A stretch of DNA of 30,878 bases, from the NCBI GenBank assembly GCA_009663005.1, contig VIGQ01001479.1, positions 1 through 30,878 on the forward strand, read 5' to 3'. Origin of the DNA: Actinidia chinensis (Eukaryota > Streptophyta > Magnoliopsida > Ericales > Actinidiaceae). The notes under the pieces are model-generated. The model did no database searches and was not told the DNA's origin. It worked only from the letters and a program-made list of their open reading frames with translations. Positions 27,126 through 30,878 of the stretch are shown piece by piece. Every line of letters starts with the position of its first letter. Within the stretch, counting starts at the first letter, position 1. The position numbers were made by a program, and so were the translations under genes.

Positions 27126-27361
27126 TTTGTAAAATAGACAAAAAATAAAAATAGCGGCTATAATCAGAATAATCCTAATGGTTTGATTAAAAGAACAAAA
27201 AAAAAAAAAATCAAAAATCGCTATCTTCATAAACGGCTATAAAATCGGAATAAAAAAAGGACGTTATAAATCAAGAATAGTGCTAAATAAATAAACAATA
27301 TTTTTCAAAAAAAAAATAAGAGAAAAAGAAACAGAGCCCAAACAAAAATATGTAAGGAAAT
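27126..27361. other. A-rich stretch with AATCGCTAT/CGGCTATAAA words
   Basis: The phrase CGGCTATAA occurs at 27155 and 27232 with A-runs between, perhaps a decayed short repeat. No gene is seen. Confidence 0.45.
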
Positions 27362-27521
27362 TCAATTGCCTCCGCTCTATAGTTTTCTTTTAACACAGTA
27401 TGCCGCCCTAGGTTTTAGAAGACATTACACTGACCTCCATATAATGATTGTGGGTTAACTGAGCTAACATACAATTACTTTAATGCCCTGAAATGCCCTA
27501 CTAAATTTTTATTTTACCCTC
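27362..27521 (+). repeat. Second fragment related to 2087-2217
   Basis: Shows TTGCCTCC, ACACAGTATGCC, CTAGGTTTTAGAAGACATTA and CACTGACCTCC in the same order as TACCTCC, ACACAGTTACC, CTAAGGTTTTAAAAATTA and CACTGACCCC at 2095-2162, then a GTTAACTGAGCTAAC block and a TTTTACCCTC tail. It is probably a remnant of the same transposon family as the foldback MITE at 11.7 kb. Confidence 0.4.
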
Positions 27522-27950
27522 TTGTTCTTTTGCTCTTGCCACCATCCATGGGTCTTATGTCAAGACACCCACCACCCACCACCCCCCATAAAACCTGAGA
27601 GAGAGGATGATCAATTTCAAAAAACTTAATTCAAAATCGTGCAAAAAAAAAAATAATCAATGCAAACAAAAAATCAGAATCAATGGCAAAACAAAAATAA
27701 AAAATCGGGAAAGAAAAAAAAAAAAACTAATTCAAATTAGGAAAGAAAAAATAAAATCAATAGATCAAAATCAAAAAAAAAAAAAAAAAAAATAGGCAAA
27801 AAACCTCATGTAAATCAGGGCTCAATTAAATCAAAAATCAATGGCAACCACAAATCAAAAATGAGGGCAAGGAAAAAGGAGTCTGATTCAATCGTCTTAT
27901 GTATTATTGCAAGCAGGGAGAGAGGAAAGAGAGAGAAATACAGGAGAGAA
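27522..27950 (+). repeat. A-rich low-complexity stretch
   Basis: Dominated by AAAAATCAAAATC words and poly-A runs (for example 27773-27792). The plus-strand 62-codon frame is Lys/Asn/Ile low-complexity. Confidence 0.7.
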
Positions 27951-28195
27951 TTTAAATCTTTCGAGCAGCATGGCATGGGAACGCGACAGCGATTTGACCA
28001 CCAATGAGCGGCGGTCGAGCTTCTAAGCAAGCGGGTGGGCAAAGGGTTGCATAAATTGCATTGACGGTGATCGCTCTCTGCTCTCGGGCAGGGCCCCGGT
28101 ATGGGGGATTAGGGGTTAGCATTTGCTTTTTTTTTAAGAGAGAGAAGAGCGTGAGGAGAGGAGAGAGAGAGAGGGGGGAGGGAAATATGATTATT
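27951..28195 (-). other. GC-richer block with CT-rich leader-like sequence on the minus strand
   Basis: The minus strand from 28190 reads CCCTCCCCCCTCTCTCTCTC, then an A-run, then ATG at about 28119 opening MLTPNPPYRGPAREQRAITV and NAIYATLCPPACLEARPP until TAA near 27952. A pyrimidine-rich leader followed by an ATG and a GC-richer frame is what a plant gene start looks like, but no TATA box, splice donor or recognisable domain supports it. The frame from the upstream ATG (28224) would add a hydrophobic, signal-like segment. Confidence 0.22.
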
Positions 28196-28202
28196 ATTTT
28201 TG

Positions 28203-29240
28203 GCAAGAGTGGTGATAATGCCACACACTTATTTTAATATCACGACTACTTGTAATATAACAATTGTTACCCTTCTCTAACTGCTCAGTGCAAATTGATC
28301 GTCTCCCATCCTTACTCTGCTCTGTCAACCTTTACCCTTCTTTTTCCTCTCTCCTCTCTCACCAATAATTTCTTTCTCCATCACTTGCATCGTGGTTCAA
28401 TTGACTATGAAATTTTTAAAATTAATAATAAATATATATAGTTAATTATTTTTTAAATATGGAGCAATTATAGATTTTGAGCCTTCAAATTTTACAAAGT
28501 AGTAAATAAAATTAATTACAGGGGTCCATTTTGATCAAAAACAGACTATAAGTCTAGCAAAAATCTAATTCTTACTATTTGTTTTTTGAATAAGTGAATA
28601 TTTTGATAACCCAATTACAAAAAATTATGGCTATGCCATAAGATATGACAAAAATGACGTCGTTTTGCTCATGAAATGTCACAAAATGATTATTTTGTTT
28701 TGTAACTCACAAAAAATATCTTCCGAAATCCTACAAAAATTACGTTATTTGAAACTCTAGAAACACTCCTCTAGCCACCCACTTCACATGATTCCGAATC
28801 CTTAAGATTGTACCAAGGGGGTTAGAGTTTCTTGCCTGCTTTGGATGAAAGTCTCAACTTGTCAAGTTCATGCTTTAGGAGTGGCACCAAACACAATCTA
28901 TCATTTACTTGTGGTTTAGTATATCGTGGGTTATTCTCCTAGAGATTTCTTGAACCAAAGAAATAACTTGTAGAAAAAATGTTTATTTCTAATCGGAATT
29001 GTGTATAGAATTAACCATCAAAATAATATGACAGTAGCCATTAAATGTAATTAAAATGTATTCGCATATTTGTTTATATTTAAATGATAAGTCGGTAGTT
29101 GTGCACCATCATTATGTATAAAAAAAATATATATTTTTTTCTCTTTATATATCATTAATCTTTGTTATTTTCAAATTTATCTCATTAAGAAAAGTCATAT
29201 AAGTATAGAATTTTGGATAAAACGTGAAAAAAACGTTCAA
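28203..29240 (+). repeat. 1-kb duplicated block, copy 1
   Basis: Runs from GCAAGAGTGGTGATAATGCC to about GATAAAACGTGAAAAA. It is repeated at 29891-30870 with an offset of about 1,690 bases and the same order throughout: ATATCACGACTACTT, TCATCACTTGCAT, ATAAGTGAATATTTT, AAAAATGACGTCGTTTTG, GTACCAAGGGGGTTAGA, CTAGAGATTTCTTG, ATGTATTCGCATATTTG and AAGTCGGTAGT. Copy 1 has about 40 more bases after the TGACGTCG motif. There is no TG...CA pair, primer-binding site or polypurine tract, so a segmental duplication is favoured over LTRs. Confidence 0.85.
28655..28662 (+). promoter_or_regulatory. TGACGTCG, bZIP/CRE-like motif conserved in both copies
   Basis: ATGACGTCGTTTTG is retained at 28654 and 30344. 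TGACGT is a core binding site for plant TGA/bZIP factors. There is no adjacent gene to regulate, so the role is unknown and conservation may only reflect shared descent. Confidence 0.25.
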
Positions 29241-29890
29241 TAAAAAAAAATTCAAAAAATCAATAACAGATAAAAAAACCAAAAAAAAAAAGCCAAACAG
29301 GCTTAATTTTAATTTCATATATTCTTTATATACTTTTCTATGCTCGAGACATTTCCACACGCTTTAATACAATTTTGTACAACGTAACCAGCGTTTATTA
29401 GTTCGTGGTTAGTATTTTCACGTCAAATTGCTACTTAAACTGAATCCCATTTGGAATAAGCTAGATCACTTGTTGTTTTAGGGTAAAACGGCACTATTCT
29501 CCCTCAAAGAATTCCAGCAATTTTTATTGGTCCTGACTAATAATTTTTTCACTTTATTACCCTAAACTGTAAAACGTTATAATCAACCTTACATCTAATG
29601 TCCCTCTACAAAGTGGACGGAAATTTACATGCACAGTTGACCAAACAAGAATCTAGGGGCACTATGTTAATGTCATATAAACAATATCAAATTTATTTTT
29701 TATCTCACAAATTTATAGTAAACTAAGAAGAGAGATTTGAGATAGAAATAGGTAGAAGACTGACGAAATGGATATTTTTATGACATTAACACTAGTTGTA
29801 TCCTGAATCAGGATCAGGTCAAACACGTGGCGGACTAACTATTAATAATTTTCATTCATTTATTGATGAACGTTGGCTGTGGAGTGATTT
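29241..29890. other. Spacer between the two 1-kb copies
   Basis: Begins A-rich, then ordinary AT-rich sequence with a G-box (CACGTG at 29824). No coding frame. Confidence 0.5.
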
Positions 29891-30878
29891 GCAAGGGTGG
29901 TGATAATGCCACGACCACTATTTTAATATCACGACTACTTTGTAAATATAACAATTTACCCTTCTCACTGCTGACATGCACGTGTCGTCTCTCATCCTCT
30001 CTTGCTCTTTCAAACCTTTACACTTCTCTTTTTTTCTCTCTCTCTCTCTCATCCAATAATTTTCTTTCTCATCACTTGCATAGTGGGTTCAATTGACTTT
30101 ATGAAATTTTAAAAAAATAATAAATTACAATAGTAATTCTTTTTTAAATTATGAGCAATATAGATTTGAGCCTTCTAAATTTTTAAAAAGTAGAAAATAA
30201 AATTATTACGTGGGTCACTCTGATCAAAAAACAGCATAAGTTCTAGTAAAAATATACATTCTTACTATGTGTTTTTTTGAATAAGTGAATATTTTTGATA
30301 AACCCAACTTCAAAAAATATGGTTCGCCACCTGAATGACAAAAATGACGTCGTTTTGCCTCATGGTTATTTGTACACTCCAAAAATACTCTTCCGAACTC
30401 CTATAAAATTATGTCATTTTGTACACTCTAGAAAACTCCTCGCTTCCACGTCACAGGATCCGATCCTAGATGTACCAAGGGGGTTAGATTTTCTTGCTGC
30501 TTTTGATGAACGTGTCAACTGTCAGTTCATGCTTTGAGTGGCACCAAACACAAGATATCATTTATGCGGTTTAGTAAATATCTGGGTATCTCCTAGAGAT
30601 TTCTTGACCAAAGGAAAAACTTGTAGAAAAATGTATTCTAATAGAATTTGTGTACAGAATGAATCATCAAACTAATGTGACAGATAGCATTAAAATAATT
30701 AAAATGTATTCGCATATTTGTTATATTTAAATGAAAGTCGGTAGTGTGTCACATTATTCTGTATAATTTTTTTTGTATATTTTTTCTGTTTATTATCATT
30801 ATTCTTTTATATTTTTAATTTTTTCTCATTGAGAGAAGTCGATAAAGTAAATTTAGATAAACGATGCAAAAATAGCCT
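29891..30878 (+). repeat. 1-kb duplicated block, copy 2 (reaches the window edge)
   Basis: Counterpart of 28203-29240, starting GCAAGGGTGGTGATAATGCC, with homology to about GATAAACGATGCAAAA at 30870. Whether it goes on beyond the window is unknown. The 77- and 80-codon frames inside are not conserved in copy 1 and so are unlikely to be genes. Confidence 0.85.

Noticed and set aside
29824..29829. G-box CACGTG as a regulatory site
   Set aside because: A six-base palindrome with no gene nearby. Expected by chance in 30 kb.
28203..30878. A complete LTR retrotransposon with LTRs of about 1 kb
   Set aside because: The spacer is only about 650 bases, with no primer-binding site after the first copy, no polypurine tract before the second, no TG...CA pair and no gag/pol coding sequence.
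1..30878. Plastid, mitochondrial, viral or bacterial insertions
   Set aside because: No conserved organellar gene, viral polymerase or capsid-like frame, or bacterial gene cluster was seen in any part of the window.

Overview
The window looks like nuclear DNA of a flowering plant, most likely a eudicot. It is AT-rich with long A/T runs, (AT)n and (CT)n microsatellites, GT-AG intron-like sequence, and non-autonomous Helitrons, Mutator-like and hAT-like elements of the plant type. No intact protein-coding gene, rRNA, tRNA, CRISPR array or prokaryotic operon is visible. The longest open frames are 120-150 codons, and none matches a family I recognise. Repeated copies often differ by single-base gains or losses in short runs. 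That is what noisy long-read consensus would give, so apparent frameshifts should not be taken as proof of pseudogenes.

Layout. 1-2560: AT-rich flank with a weak TATA/first-exon candidate (320-407), an LTR-like remnant (669-970), a pyrimidine-rich stretch, a (CA)n run and a C-tract. 2563-3870: two head-to-tail minus-strand Helitrons. 3883-4201: a 117-bp repeat in three copies. 4201-5842: a possible short exon pair, a small hydrophobic ORF, a segmental direct repeat and a perfect 37-bp inverted repeat. 6219-6375: a small hAT-like MITE. 7150-9860: a cluster of candidate minus-strand exons inside duplicated blocks. 10059-10880: a 214-bp tandem repeat and a second LTR-like remnant. 10997-12355: a plus-strand Helitron pair related to the one at 2.6 kb, with a foldback Mutator-like MITE nested in the second member and flanked by a 9-bp duplication. 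12958-15797: a hAT-like terminus and two local duplications of about 450 bp. 15798-18864: intron-like DNA with two candidate minus-strand exons and a block paralogous to the one at 7.5 kb. 19481-20679: a structurally complete non-autonomous Helitron. 21530-22300: a diverged three-copy repeat. 22968-23758: a possible minus-strand promoter, spliced leader and start codon, with a G-quadruplex-type tract upstream. 24246-24974: a GC-rich 21-bp minisatellite in a 150-codon stop-free frame, then the best single candidate exon (minus strand). 26140-27125: a C-rich satellite-like array of about 195 bp period. 28203 to the end: two copies of a block of about 1 kb, offset by 1.69 kb.

How it fits together. 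The minus-strand exon candidates (24974-24781, 18864-18741, 18562, 17494-17460, 9033-8857, 8752-8604, 8059-7967) could belong to one or two large, intron-rich genes read right to left and broken up by transposons and duplications. I cannot name the protein, and the joins are not established. What the sequence directly supports is a repeat-dense intergenic or intronic region with an ordered history: Helitron arrays first, then a Mutator-type insertion, plus many local duplications.
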